Notes: generated by a model from the letters alone, not told the origin. Counted from the stretch's first letter, positions 1-9,416 are shown. The stretch: DNA of 20,417 nucleotides from UBA7236 sp031372705 (GCA_031372705.1 JANMLV010000315.1:1-20417); one strand, 5' to 3'. Program-made: numbers and translations.

Positions 1-39
1 ATTCTCAGGTAGTTTGGAAAGGATTTCGTTTACGTTCAT
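1..39 (-). CDS. 5' end of a gene cut by the window edge (possibly uvrC)
   Basis: An ATG at 39-37 on the minus strand opens a frame of 13 codons reading MNVNEILSKLPEN, with no stop before the window ends. It is divergent from the arginase-fold gene, across an intergenic stretch of about 230 bases that would hold both promoters. The pattern of a short amphipathic helix followed by LPEN resembles the N-terminus of UvrC proteins, where a 'LPxxPGVY' motif follows. The diagnostic PGVY would lie outside the window, so this is a guess from 13 residues. The frame itself is only moderately secure. Confidence 0.35.
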   Translation of the reverse strand, partial: MNVNEILSKLPEN

Positions 40-271
40 GAAACGAAATTCTGTCGTAAATCACTGATTATCAATGTCAGTTGTACACAGTGTTTTGTTT
101 ATTGCCGGTAGGTTGGATTTTCTTCCGAACAGTTGTGATTGAAAACCAAACCGCAGACAGAAAGGAAATTCCTTCCCGAGAAAAAAATTTGACTGAATAA
201 ATAGACAGCGATTACAATTCAAGGTGAAAACCAATTGCATGGCATTTCGATAAATACATCAATTTTATGCC

Positions 272-1432
272 ATGATAAACCGACTCCTCACTCCTGTTCG
301 AATTAAGGAATTTTTAAATGATTGGACCCTGCAGGATTATCATTGGGGGAAAAAAATAAGTATAAACACCGGCGAATTACCTGATACTAATGGCTGTTTA
401 ATTGCCATAATTGGTGTTAATGAAGCTAGAGGCAGTTTACAAAACAGCGGAAGTGCAACGGGAGCTGATATAATTCGGCAGCAACTTTACAGATTAGCAG
501 TTAATGAATATCCATTACAAATAATTGATGCCGGCGATGTATTAATTGGCGAATCGGTTGAAGAAACTTACCACAACCTGAAAATGGTAATGGAGTGGTT
601 TTTAGGGCAGCAAATATTACCTATTATTATTGGTGGTAGTCAAGATGTTACTTTAGGACAATATGCAGGCTATGAATTTTTAGGACAGGCTGTTAATTTA
701 ATGGTAATTGATGAGCGCATCGATTTAGATAATCCCGAATATTTGCCACCCGCTAGAACATGGTTGCAAAACATATTTCAGTTTGATCCTAAATATTTAT
801 TTAATTATGCGGGCATTGGCTACCAAACACATTTTAATTCACCTGAAATATTAAAAACAATTGATGTATTATATTTTGATGCCATCCGCTTAGGTCGCAT
901 CAAAGAAAATATACAATTTGCAGAACCTGAAGTAAGGGATGCCGATTTATTGAGCATCGATATTGCCGCAATTCGCGGAGCTGATGCACCCGGACATGCA
1001 CATGCAACGCCAAACGGATTATCGGGTGAAGAAATGTGTCAGATAATGCGATATGCCGGAATGAGCGACAAAATAACTTCAGTTGGTATTTATGAATACA
1101 ATCCGATGTTTGATAATCAAGAACTTACCGCTCAGCTTGTTGCACAAATGATATGGTATTTTGTTGATGGTTATTATAATCGGAAAAGCGATTATCCAAT
1201 TGTATCGGAAAAAGATTTTACTAAATACATCGTTAACATTGCCGACAATGAATATGATTTAACGTTTTGGAAAAGTGTAAAAACCGGCAGGTGGTGGGTG
1301 GAAGTTCCATTTATTGTGCAGCAACGATTCGAACGTCACCAATTAGTACCTTGCGCTTATGAAGATTATGAAGCTGCCGTAAAAAACGAAGTGCCTGATA
1401 AATGGTTGCGTATTTTTCACAAGTTGGGGTAA
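272..1432 (+). CDS. Arginase/formimidoylglutamase-family protein with degenerate metal site
   Basis: This 386-residue protein has the ureohydrolase (arginase/agmatinase/formimidoylglutamase) core. The three metal-site motifs can be located but are altered. The usual GGDHS reads GGSQD at residues 121-125, so the His ligand is Gln124. DAHxD reads DERID at 147-151, so the His is Arg149. SxDxD reads SIDIA at 228-232, so the second Asp is Ala232. Asp147, Asp151 and Asp230 remain. Three of the six classical manganese ligands are therefore replaced, and normal hydrolase activity is doubtful. Proteins of this type in Bacteroidota are usually annotated formimidoylglutamase. No other histidine-degradation gene is present here. 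The start is fixed by the ATG at 272, because the ATG at 267 meets a stop after two codons. The gene is convergent with murF, 22 bases away. The function may be structural or regulatory; I cannot assign one. Confidence 0.8.
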   Translation: MINRLLTPVRIKEFLNDWTLQDYHWGKKISINTGELPDTNGCLIAIIGVNEARGSLQNSGSATGADIIRQQLYRLAVNEYPLQIIDAGDVLIGESVEETYHNLKMVMEWFLGQQILPIIIGGSQDVTLGQYAGYEFLGQAVNLMVIDERIDLDNPEYLPPARTWLQNIFQFDPKYLFNYAGIGYQTHFNSPEILKTIDVLYFDAIRLGRIKENIQFAEPEVRDADLLSIDIAAIRGADAPGHAHATPNGLSGEEMCQIMRYAGMSDKITSVGIYEYNPMFDNQELTAQLVAQMIWYFVDGYYNRKSDYPIVSEKDFTKYIVNIADNEYDLTFWKSVKTGRWWVEVPFIVQQRFERHQLVPCAYEDYEAAVKNEVPDKWLRIFHKLG

Positions 1433-1454
1433 CTGCAATTTACATTTCACTTGC

Positions 1455-2723
1455 TCAAGAAATTATTAATTCAAGCTTCATCCCCCTTGAACCTTTTAGC
1501 AATATAGTTGCGCCTTTAAATTGTTGTTTGTTGAACCACTCCTTAGCATCAGCAGCCGATTGGAAGTGAATGACGCCCGGTGCTGTATGCGCTGCAAACA
1601 ATGGCCCAACCGTTGCTGTTTGATTAAAATTACATTTACCAACCAAATCAATTATTGCTTGATGTTCTGCAAATGCATAATCGCCCATTTCTAACATGTC
1701 TCCAATAATTGCAATTTTATGTTGCGCTTTTAATGCTTCGAAATTATTTAATGCAGCTTTCATGCTCGATGGGTTGGCATTATATGCATCCATTATGAAG
1801 TAATTTCCATTTAGTAATTTTAATTCACTTCTGTTATTATCAGGAATATAGGCAGCAATTGCAGCATTAATTTCGTTGTAATTAACCCCGAAATATTTTC
1901 CGATACATGCAGCAGCAATTATATTATTTGCATTATAATCGCCAACCAAATTTGATTTTACAGTAATAATATCATCAATTAATACAGTTGCAAATTCATC
2001 ATCGTGAATTATTTTGCCGTATGTATTATCCTCCTGATTGAAACCATATTTTATAGTTTTACCATAATTATTGAACAACGCCATCAAGGCTGTTTCATTG
2101 CTATTTATAAACAGTGTTCCTTTTTTTTGTTGCACATACTCAAATAATTCGGACTTGCCTTTTAGCACACCTGCTTCACCGCCAAATCCTTCCAAATGTG
2201 CTTTTCCAATATTCGTAATCAATGCAAAATCGGGGTTTGCATAAATGCAGTATGATTCAATTTCTTTTTGATGGTTGGCACCCATTTCAATAACTGCAAA
2301 ATTGCAATCTCGCTTAATAGATAATAATGTTAATGGAACACCGATATGGTTATTCAAATTACCTTTTGTTGCTGCAACATTAAACTTTTTGCTCAGTACG
2401 GCAGCAATTAATTCTTTAGTAGTTGTTTTCCCGTTTGAGCCGGTAAGTGCCAGAACCGGAAATGTGAAGGTATCTCTATACTTTTTTGCCAATAATTGAA
2501 GTGTCGTTAAAACATCACTCACTACAATGCATCTATCATCAACTTGATATTGTGCGTCGTCAACCACACAACAAATTGCGCCCTTATCAAGTGCTGCTTT
2601 TGCAAAGGCGCCGCCATTGGAATGCTCGCCCTTTAAACCGAAAAATATTTCTCCCCCCGAAATATTTCTATTATCGATGGTAACTCCTGTAGAAGTTAAA
2701 AATATTTCAAATAATGCTTCCAT
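1455..2723 (-). CDS. murF: UDP-N-acetylmuramoyl-tripeptide--D-alanyl-D-alanine ligase MurF
   Basis: This 422-residue cytoplasmic Mur ligase adds D-Ala-D-Ala to the UDP-MurNAc-tripeptide, the last cytoplasmic step of peptidoglycan precursor synthesis, using ATP. The sequence shows the N-terminal substrate-binding domain (about 1-85, with the DNRNISGGEIFFGL segment), the ATP-binding P-loop TGSNGKTTT at 94-102, the NLNNHIGVPLTLL segment just after it, the DAYNANPSSM motif that marks MurF near residue 313, and a C-terminal domain ending KGSRGMKLE. Length matches the family. It lies downstream of gldJ on the same strand, as I recall for flavobacterial gldJ-murF clusters. A strong terminator hairpin sits between the two, so murF is either expressed by read-through or has its own promoter, which I could not find. 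Confidence 0.96.
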   Translation of the reverse strand: MEALFEIFLTSTGVTIDNRNISGGEIFFGLKGEHSNGGAFAKAALDKGAICCVVDDAQYQVDDRCIVVSDVLTTLQLLAKKYRDTFTFPVLALTGSNGKTTTKELIAAVLSKKFNVAATKGNLNNHIGVPLTLLSIKRDCNFAVIEMGANHQKEIESYCIYANPDFALITNIGKAHLEGFGGEAGVLKGKSELFEYVQQKKGTLFINSNETALMALFNNYGKTIKYGFNQEDNTYGKIIHDDEFATVLIDDIITVKSNLVGDYNANNIIAAACIGKYFGVNYNEINAAIAAYIPDNNRSELKLLNGNYFIMDAYNANPSSMKAALNNFEALKAQHKIAIIGDMLEMGDYAFAEHQAIIDLVGKCNFNQTATVGPLFAAHTAPGVIHFQSAADAKEWFNKQQFKGATILLKGSRGMKLELIIS

Positions 2724-2750
2724 TGCTTGTTGTATAACGGAGTAAAAATA

Positions 2751-2782
2751 AAAAAGCCTTCCGTGATTGCGGAAGGCTTTTT
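2751..2782 (-). terminator. Rho-independent terminator between gldJ and murF
   Basis: A 13-bp perfect inverted repeat, AAAAAGCCTTCCG at 2751-2763 and CGGAAGGCTTTTT at 2770-2782, encloses a 6-base loop. On the minus strand the stem ends in a T-run and lies just after the gldJ stop, so it should end the gldJ transcript before murF. The flanking A and T runs would let it work in both directions. Confidence 0.85.
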
Positions 2783-2798
2783 ATATGTTTTACTAACA

Positions 2799-4322
2799 TT
2801 AATACTTATTCATATTTCTGTTAGTCTTATTAAGCTTTTGTTGTTTCTTGGTTTTCTTGAAGTTGTTACCACCTTTAGTTTCATTATCTACATCACCGCC
2901 TAAGCGAATCATGCAGCAACGGAAACCAATTGTGCAGGTTGATTTATCTTCTTCAAGATAGCGACGTGAGCCCGGTGAACACCAGAATGCTTCATCTGCC
3001 CAAGAACCACCTTTATATACACGTGCATTATCGCTAATGAGTGTTGATTTACCATAATCGTAAGTTACGTTTGATGTAGAGTCACCATCGAGGTAATCTA
3101 CAACATAACCTTTTTTATAGTTACGACGGTTAACTGCCTCTTCGTCTTTCACAGGGCGGTAGCGTATGCGACCCAATGAATCCAATAATGGATAGTTATC
3201 TTCATCTAAATCGCGTACTTGATATTCGTTACCACGGTAAGGGTTTAAATCTTCCATATCGAAATAAGTGTTAGCGCGATATACATCGGCAACCCACTCG
3301 TTAACGTTTCCGGCCATATTAAAGATACCGTAATCGTTAGGCATGAAAGAGTATACAGGAGCTGTAATAATTGAGTTATCATTTAACTTACCGGCAACAC
3401 CCGCATAGTCACCTCGACCGCGTTTGTAGTTAGCAAGCATTTTACCTTGAGCCCATTTTTCTTTTGCAGAAGGCTCACGTAAACCGTTGCCATCCCAAGG
3501 ATATATTCTTCTGTCGGTAATCATCTCATTACCTGCAACACGGTTACCAATTAAACCTAATGCGGCATATTCCCATTCAGCTTCAGTAGGTAAGCGGTAA
3601 TCAGGTAACATAATACCATCTTCCATTCTTACCGGACGGCCCATTTTAGGATCAGCAGCATAAGGGCTGTAATCTTTTTTGCCTTTGTTGATACCGGTAG
3701 TATATTGCTGAGAAAGGTAAGTTTCAGATGTAAAGTTGTCTTCACCTGTTCCCATAGTATTAGGCTCAATAAATTTCTTTTGTGCGAGAATCATCTCGTT
3801 AACTCTATCTCCTCTCCATTTGCAGAACTCTGTAGCTTGCAACCAAGAAACACCAACTACAGGGTAATTTTGGTATGATGGGTGACGGAAATAATATTGT
3901 ACATAAGGCTCATTGAAGGAAAGTTCTTCGCGCCAAACCAATGTGTCGGGCAATGAGTTTTTAATTACTTCAGGAAAATCGGGGAACTGCTTGGTAACCC
4001 AATATACATACTCGCGATAGTGCAGGTTTGAAATCTCTGTTTCATCCATATAGAACGACGAAACAGTTACACGACGTGGAATGTTGTTGAATTCGAAGGT
4101 AACGTCTTGCTCGGTAACACCTTGCGTAACAGTACCACCTTGAACGAGCACTAGGTTTGGTCCTGTTGCTTGTCCGTCGTATTTGTGTGCCTCAAAACCA
4201 CCCCATTTGCTGTCGTTGTAGTTAAAACCGGTAACCGACGACTTTTTCTTGCAGGAAGTTGAGAACGATACAACTAAAACTGTAAGTGCCAAAAGCACCA
4301 CAGGGTTCAGATTTCTTTTCAT
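2799..4322 (-). CDS. gldJ: Gliding motility / T9SS lipoprotein GldJ
   Basis: This 507-residue lipoprotein has a signal peptide ending in the lipobox STSC, with the acylated cysteine at residue 24. The residues after it are lysines, without the acidic surface-export signal, which suits an outer-membrane lipoprotein facing the periplasm. The body is a formylglycine-generating-enzyme (SUMF1) fold: it opens with LVLVQGGTVTQG, continues with SFYMDETEISN and YRLPTEAEWEYAALG, then a long insert, and closes with GGSW (438-441) and IGFRCC. GldJ stabilises the GldK ring component in Flavobacterium and is needed for gliding and type IX secretion. A Lys/Asn-rich tail of about 30 residues follows the fold; in Flavobacterium the GldJ C-terminus matters for motility. 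Linkage to murF, porU and porV favours GldJ over its relative GldK. A TAnnTTTG box lies just upstream of the start. Confidence 0.9.
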   Translation of the reverse strand: MKRNLNPVVLLALTVLVVSFSTSCKKKSSVTGFNYNDSKWGGFEAHKYDGQATGPNLVLVQGGTVTQGVTEQDVTFEFNNIPRRVTVSSFYMDETEISNLHYREYVYWVTKQFPDFPEVIKNSLPDTLVWREELSFNEPYVQYYFRHPSYQNYPVVGVSWLQATEFCKWRGDRVNEMILAQKKFIEPNTMGTGEDNFTSETYLSQQYTTGINKGKKDYSPYAADPKMGRPVRMEDGIMLPDYRLPTEAEWEYAALGLIGNRVAGNEMITDRRIYPWDGNGLREPSAKEKWAQGKMLANYKRGRGDYAGVAGKLNDNSIITAPVYSFMPNDYGIFNMAGNVNEWVADVYRANTYFDMEDLNPYRGNEYQVRDLDEDNYPLLDSLGRIRYRPVKDEEAVNRRNYKKGYVVDYLDGDSTSNVTYDYGKSTLISDNARVYKGGSWADEAFWCSPGSRRYLEEDKSTCTIGFRCCMIRLGGDVDNETKGGNNFKKTKKQQKLNKTNRNMNKY

Positions 4323-4349
4323 ACTTTAATCTATTTTACAGAGTTAACG

Positions 4350-4357
4350 CAAATGTA
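4350..4357 (-). promoter_or_regulatory. Bacteroidota -7 promoter box for gldJ
   Basis: On the minus strand the sequence reads TACATTTG followed by C, an exact match to the Bacteroidota -7 consensus TAnnTTTG. It lies 27 bases before the gldJ start, in the 53-base gap to the upstream gene. I see no TTG -33 element at the usual spacing. It suggests that gldJ can be transcribed independently of the PorP/SprF gene. Confidence 0.55.
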
Positions 4358-4375
4358 TAAAACTTATTTTTACAT

Positions 4376-5374
4376 TCATAAAATGGAAGGGCAATCCAGC
4401 ATACTTTTTTGACTATTCTTTTTCGCTTTGCCCGGATTGTCCTTAAAAGTAAACATTAGCGACACTTCATGCGCTCCACCGGTTAATCCCGACAAAGCCC
4501 CCAAACTCACATCATAGCTATATGAAAACTTTAACAATCCTTTACTTAAACCAACAAGCAAAACAACGTCGCTAAGGTTAGAAGTATTGTGTTTAAAGGC
4601 TAAACCGGTAAGAAAAATGCTTTTTTTAACATAAAACCCGGTTTGTATTTGCCCAAATCCGTTTTGTGCGGTGTATAAAGCGTAGGGATTAAACACAAGA
4701 TCATCTTTTTTATCACCACCAATTAGCACACCGGCCTGCGCCGAAAAGCTCAAAGGCAAAGTACTCGCCGCGTTGTCATAAAAACTTACTTCCGGACTGG
4801 TAATATGCCCGAGCGACAAACCCAGGTATAGGTTTTTACTATAAAGGAGCATTCCTGCGCCAACATCAACAAACCCTGTTGTGAGTGCTCCCGGAACAGG
4901 CTCTGCTGTTGGATTTGGGTTGCCTGATATGTCGTTAAAGCCATATAAAATGCTAATCTGATCTAAAAATTGCAGCTCTTGCCAATTTAATTTGTATTGC
5001 GCATACGCGATTTGCATACCAAAATTAAGTGCCCAATTATATCCCAAACGAGCCTGGTACATGTATTGCAGCCCGAAATGGGTCGATTGCAAAGCTCCGT
5101 CACCCTGAACATCTTGATCTACATATACACCAACGCCACTTCTTATGGCATCAACATAGCCATCAAATGCTGCCCTGTAAGAAACATACGATTGAGGCAT
5201 ACTTGGCCATTGGTCGCGGAAATTCAGGATAATTCGCGGTTGATTTGATGCCCCTGCAAACGCCGGATTTATAGTTGTTTCGGACGCATGCCATTGGCTG
5301 TACCGCAAGTCCTGTGCACTTAATTGACCAACAGTGAACAAAATGCAACAGCATACCGTTAACCTAATAAACAT
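4376..5374 (-). CDS. PorP/SprF-family outer membrane protein
   Basis: This is a type IX secretion system membrane protein of the PorP/SprF family, predicted to be an outer-membrane beta-barrel. The reading frame can be extended to a TTG at 5437. I chose the ATG at 5374 (332 residues) because it places a clean signal peptide, beginning MFIRLTVCC and ending QLSAQ, at the N-terminus. The mature part opens with DLRYSQWHASETTINPAFAG, the family's typical start, which then leads into NFRDQWP. It continues through alternating barrel strands (GYNWALNFGMQIAY, GLSLGHI, GVLIG) and ends in the short DCPSIL tail typical of the family. PorP-like proteins help anchor or secrete particular surface proteins, and many genomes encode several paralogues, so the exact role is open. 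It is divergent from porU and sits 53 bases upstream of gldJ. Confidence 0.88.
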   Translation of the reverse strand: MFIRLTVCCCILFTVGQLSAQDLRYSQWHASETTINPAFAGASNQPRIILNFRDQWPSMPQSYVSYRAAFDGYVDAIRSGVGVYVDQDVQGDGALQSTHFGLQYMYQARLGYNWALNFGMQIAYAQYKLNWQELQFLDQISILYGFNDISGNPNPTAEPVPGALTTGFVDVGAGMLLYSKNLYLGLSLGHITSPEVSFYDNAASTLPLSFSAQAGVLIGGDKKDDLVFNPYALYTAQNGFGQIQTGFYVKKSIFLTGLAFKHNTSNLSDVVLLVGLSKGLLKFSYSYDVSLGALSGLTGGAHEVSLMFTFKDNPGKAKKNSQKSMLDCPSIL

Positions 5375-5434
5375 AACCTGTCGCGAAAATGACAACTTTA
5401 TGGCAATAATCTTATGATATTTGCGTTTTGGGTG

Positions 5435-5442
5435 CAAGTTTA
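5435..5442 (-). promoter_or_regulatory. Possible -7 box for the PorP/SprF-family gene
   Basis: The minus strand reads TAAACTTG then C, one mismatch from TAnnTTTG, 60 bases before the chosen ATG at 5374. It overlaps the TTG that would extend the frame upstream, which fits that region being untranslated leader. The call is weak because of the mismatch. Confidence 0.3.
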
Positions 5443-5475
5443 AACCTGATATTGAATTATATTTAACGAATTAAA

Positions 5476-8400
5476 ATGTTTCGCAAAACACTCCATCTTC
5501 TATTATCGACTGCAATGTTAACGTGTTTAGCATCGAATGCAGTATACGCCGGTGAACAAATTTCGGTGGATCGCACACTCAATTGGTCAGCAACGTTGCG
5601 ACAATTTTCCAATTTAGAATCAAAAGCAGGTGAATCGGTTCAGTTTGATGGTGCGTCATATCGTTTTGTAGAGAATACTATTTTGCCGGAATATGGCGAA
5701 TCTTTTCCAATTACAGGAACAGCATCGGTTAGTGTGCGGTTAGAAAATGCAGTGTATGAAAAGTTAGAAAATGTGAGTGGGAAATTATTAGAAGGATTAA
5801 ATATTCAACTAACTAATAATATTGAAATAACACATGCAATCGGATATGCACAAAAACAAGCGCAATTGGATGTTATTTTTATTCCTTTACGCAAAAATGC
5901 CCAAACAGGCAATATTGAAAAGCTAATCAGTTTTACATTAGTAATTAACACTTCAGGAAATGCAACTACATATAAAACTACCGATGAAAATGAATTTGCT
6001 GAAGGCTCAGTTTTAGCTAGCGGAAATTGGTATAAAATCAGTGTGCGAAAAGAAGGCATATTTAAAATTGATCGCGATTGGTTAAATAGCAATGGCATAG
6101 CCGGAACTGTTTCTTTTAGCACCTTCGGCGTTTTTGGAAACGGCGGCGGGATGCTACCTGAATCAAATGCTACATTCAGACATGACGATTTACAAGAAAA
6201 TGCCATTTATAAATTTGATGCTAACGCAAATGGTTTTTTTGACGATGGCGATTATATTTATTTCTTCGGACAAGCGCCACATCGTTGGAGTTACAGTGAA
6301 GCATTAAATAAATACACTCACGCTAATAATATTTATTCAGATAAAACTTATTACTTCATATCAACCGATCGTGGCACCGGCAATTTTATAACTGATTTGC
6401 CAACCATACCTGATTTTAATATGACTACCTCATCGTATGATATTATGTCATTTGTTGACAACGATTATGTTAATTTACTTAACTCAGGCAGAAAATGGTA
6501 TGGCGATATAATTGATATTTATAATCCCGAAAGAAACTACACTTTCTCATTCCCTAATATTATAACAACAGAAAATATTAATATCCGCGCAAGCGCAGCA
6601 GGTTCAAGCCCTTCAGGCAGTATTGTGTTAAACACTTCAGCAAATGGAACAAGCCTTCCGGTTGATATTGTAATTTCGGAATTAGTGCCGGGTTTCAACG
6701 AAACATATGCTTATGAAAATGCTATTGAAACACAATTTTTACCAAATGCCGATAATATCACTATCGGATTAGAATATTCCGGTTCTTCTATTTCAACAGC
6801 ATGGTTAAATTTTATTACTTTAGTCGGGCGTGCTGAATTAACATATAATAATCAACAATTATATTTTAGAGATGCTCGAACCTTAGGTGATGCCAATAGC
6901 ACTAAATACACCTTATCAAATGCACTTGCAGGAATATTCATTTGGGATGTTACTAATGCTACCGATGTTAAAAACCAACAATACACCGTTGATGCCGACT
7001 TGAGTATTGTTGCATTTAATTCAGAATCCGATACATTAAAACAATATATTGCATTTAATCAAGCCGATGTATTTCCCACTTCTGAAATTACATTTGAAGA
7101 GACAGTTGCTAATCAGAATTTACACAATATTGCATTTCAACCGGATTATGTAATTGTATCACATCCTGCATTTTTATCGGAAGCACGCAGGTTAGCAGCA
7201 TTTCATCACGATACACAAGGTTTAGACACAATGGTGGTAAATGTTTACCAAGTATATAATGAATTTGCTTCCGGTGCACAAGATATTAGTGCTATTCGCG
7301 ATATGATGCGCATGTTTTACGAACGCGCAGGTGCTGATACAGATTTAATGCCAAGATATCTTTTATTATTTGGCGATGCATCATTCGATTATCGTTTTCT
7401 TGCATTTAATGAAGAAAAAAATACGCTGAAAATTCCTAATTACGAAAGTGTTGAATCGCTCTCGAAAGGTATATCATATGGCACTGACGATTTTTTTGGA
7501 TTTTTAGATATTACCGAAGGCGATAACATTGAAGATGCTGCAGAAAAGCTCGACATCGGCATTGGCAGATTGCCTGTTGTAACCCAAGAAGAAGCAACAC
7601 AAATGGTGGATAAAATTATTCATTACAAATCGATTGAAAGCTTGGGCACATGGAGAAATGGAATTTGTTTTATGGCAGATGATGAAGATTATAACCAGCA
7701 CGTTAAAGACGCAGACTTACTTGCTAATTTAGTTAAAACAAATCAACCTGTTTACAACTTAGATAAAATATATTTCGATTCGTATCAACAAATTCCCGGT
7801 GCAGGTGGCGAGCGATATCCGGAGGTTGAAACAAGCATCAATAACAAAATATTTTCCGGCGCTTTTATCATGAATTATTTAGGACATGGCAACGAACAAA
7901 ACTGGGCTCAAGAAAGAGTGCTTTCGGTTGACGATATTAATGGATGGGATAACTATGATAAACTGCCTTTATTTATTACGGCAACATGTTCATTTTCAAG
8001 ATACGACAATCCCGATTTGCGCTCAGCGGGAGAATTAGTTTTATTAAATCCAACAGGCGGCGGTATTGCATTAGTTACAACTGTTAGATTGGTATACGCT
8101 TCCGGCAATTACGATTTAAACAGGAATTTATTAACGCAATTATTTATTAAAACCGATGGTGAATATCCAACATTAGGCGACGCAGTTAAAAAAGGAAAAA
8201 ATGCAGTAACAACCGCAGCAACAAATAATCGGAAATTTATTTTATTAGGCGATCCGGCTTTGGTGCTTAATTATCCTAAATATAATATTGCAACTACGTT
8301 TGTAAATGGATTAGATGTAGCATTAGTTGCCGACACATTAAAAGCACTGGAAAAAGTAACTATTAAGGGCGAAGTAACCGATGAAGCCGGTGTTAAACTA

Positions 8401-9390
8401 TCTTCATTTAACGGTATTGTATATCCTGCCGTTTACGGCAAACCTGCAACCATTAACAACCTGGTAAATGATCCAACTTTTAGCGGTGTTGGCGGATATG
8501 GCCCGAGTCAACCATTTAGTTTTGAACTGCAAAAAAATGCGCTCTATAAAGGAAAAGCCAGTGTAGTAAATGGCGAATTCGAATTCAGCTTTATTGTACC
8601 TAAAGATATTTCCTATAGCTATGGTGCAGGGAAACTGAGTTACTATGCCGATAACGGACTGGAAGACGCAAACGGTTACAATACAAATGTGATTATTGGC
8701 GGCACAGCCGACGATGCGCCTGCAGACACAGAAGGTCCGTTGGTTGAAATTTTTATGAATGATGAAACTTTCGTTTTTGGCGGACTTACCGATGAAAATC
8801 CGGTTTTATTGTTAAAACTTAACGATAACAGCGGTATCAATGCGCTCGGAAATGCAGTAGGGCATGATATTACGGCTACTTTAGACGAAGATCAGCAAAC
8901 AATGCTCAAGCTAAATGAGTATTACGAATCTGATTTGGATGAATACCAAAGTGGAACAGTAGCCTATCCGCTTACCAATATTGCAGCAGGCAGACACACC
9001 GTAACTGTTAAAGCATGGGATGTTTACAACAATTCAGGTGATGGTTACACAGAATTTGTGGTTGCCGAAACGGCAGATTTGGCACTTAGCCATGTATTAA
9101 ATTACCCGAATCCATTTACCACAAACACTTCGTTTTGGTTTGAACATAATCGTCCGGGCGATGTTTTGGATGTTAAAGTTGAGATATTTACGGTTAGCGG
9201 AAAACGCATCAAAACCATACAGGAACAGGTTTCCACCGAAGGTTATCGCGTTGATAATATCGAGTGGGACGGCCTTGATGAGTTTGGCGACAACATTGGA
9301 AAAGGGGTATATATTTATAAGCTGACTGTTAAAGCTGCAAGCGATAATTCAAAGGCAAACGAATTTCAAAAACTGGTTATACTAAAATAG
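5476..9390 (+). CDS. porU: Type IX secretion sortase PorU
   Basis: This 1304-residue protein is the T9SS sortase, a gingipain-type C25 cysteine peptidase on the outer membrane. It removes the C-terminal sorting domains of cargo and transfers the cargo to an anchor. A signal peptide (about 1-26) precedes a long beta-rich N-terminal region. The peptidase domain runs from about residue 560, where 'DYVIVSHPAFL' begins, to about 940. The catalytic His is probably His804 in NYLGHGNEQNW, and the catalytic Cys is probably Cys838 in TATCSFSR. The C-terminus carries an Ig-like FlgD-type/type A sorting domain beginning NYPNPF and ending LVILK, which PorU is known to retain. Length is within the family range. 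porV follows after 59 bases. The two products work together in the attachment complex with PorQ and PorZ, which are not in this window. Confidence 0.94.
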   Translation: MFRKTLHLLLSTAMLTCLASNAVYAGEQISVDRTLNWSATLRQFSNLESKAGESVQFDGASYRFVENTILPEYGESFPITGTASVSVRLENAVYEKLENVSGKLLEGLNIQLTNNIEITHAIGYAQKQAQLDVIFIPLRKNAQTGNIEKLISFTLVINTSGNATTYKTTDENEFAEGSVLASGNWYKISVRKEGIFKIDRDWLNSNGIAGTVSFSTFGVFGNGGGMLPESNATFRHDDLQENAIYKFDANANGFFDDGDYIYFFGQAPHRWSYSEALNKYTHANNIYSDKTYYFISTDRGTGNFITDLPTIPDFNMTTSSYDIMSFVDNDYVNLLNSGRKWYGDIIDIYNPERNYTFSFPNIITTENINIRASAAGSSPSGSIVLNTSANGTSLPVDIVISELVPGFNETYAYENAIETQFLPNADNITIGLEYSGSSISTAWLNFITLVGRAELTYNNQQLYFRDARTLGDANSTKYTLSNALAGIFIWDVTNATDVKNQQYTVDADLSIVAFNSESDTLKQYIAFNQADVFPTSEITFEETVANQNLHNIAFQPDYVIVSHPAFLSEARRLAAFHHDTQGLDTMVVNVYQVYNEFASGAQDISAIRDMMRMFYERAGADTDLMPRYLLLFGDASFDYRFLAFNEEKNTLKIPNYESVESLSKGISYGTDDFFGFLDITEGDNIEDAAEKLDIGIGRLPVVTQEEATQMVDKIIHYKSIESLGTWRNGICFMADDEDYNQHVKDADLLANLVKTNQPVYNLDKIYFDSYQQIPGAGGERYPEVETSINNKIFSGAFIMNYLGHGNEQNWAQERVLSVDDINGWDNYDKLPLFITATCSFSRYDNPDLRSAGELVLLNPTGGGIALVTTVRLVYASGNYDLNRNLLTQLFIKTDGEYPTLGDAVKKGKNAVTTAATNNRKFILLGDPALVLNYPKYNIATTFVNGLDVALVADTLKALEKVTIKGEVTDEAGVKLSSFNGIVYPAVYGKPATINNLVNDPTFSGVGGYGPSQPFSFELQKNALYKGKASVVNGEFEFSFIVPKDISYSYGAGKLSYYADNGLEDANGYNTNVIIGGTADDAPADTEGPLVEIFMNDETFVFGGLTDENPVLLLKLNDNSGINALGNAVGHDITATLDEDQQTMLKLNEYYESDLDEYQSGTVAYPLTNIAAGRHTVTVKAWDVYNNSGDGYTEFVVAETADLALSHVLNYPNPFTTNTSFWFEHNRPGDVLDVKVEIFTVSGKRIKTIQEQVSTEGYRVDNIEWDGLDEFGDNIGKGVYIYKLTVKAASDNSKANEFQKLVILK

Positions 9391-9416
9391 TAGTCGCAAA
9401 CGTTATGAAGAATTAC

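Noticed and set aside
2799..4322. Assignment of the SUMF1 lipoprotein as GldK
   Set aside because: The N-terminal LVLVQGGT/SFYMDETEISN pattern and linkage to murF and porU-porV fit GldJ; no gldL/M/N genes are nearby.
5375..5437. Upstream TTG extension of the PorP/SprF-family protein
   Set aside because: It would place 21 charged residues before a complete signal peptide; the ATG at 5374 gives the normal family N-terminus.
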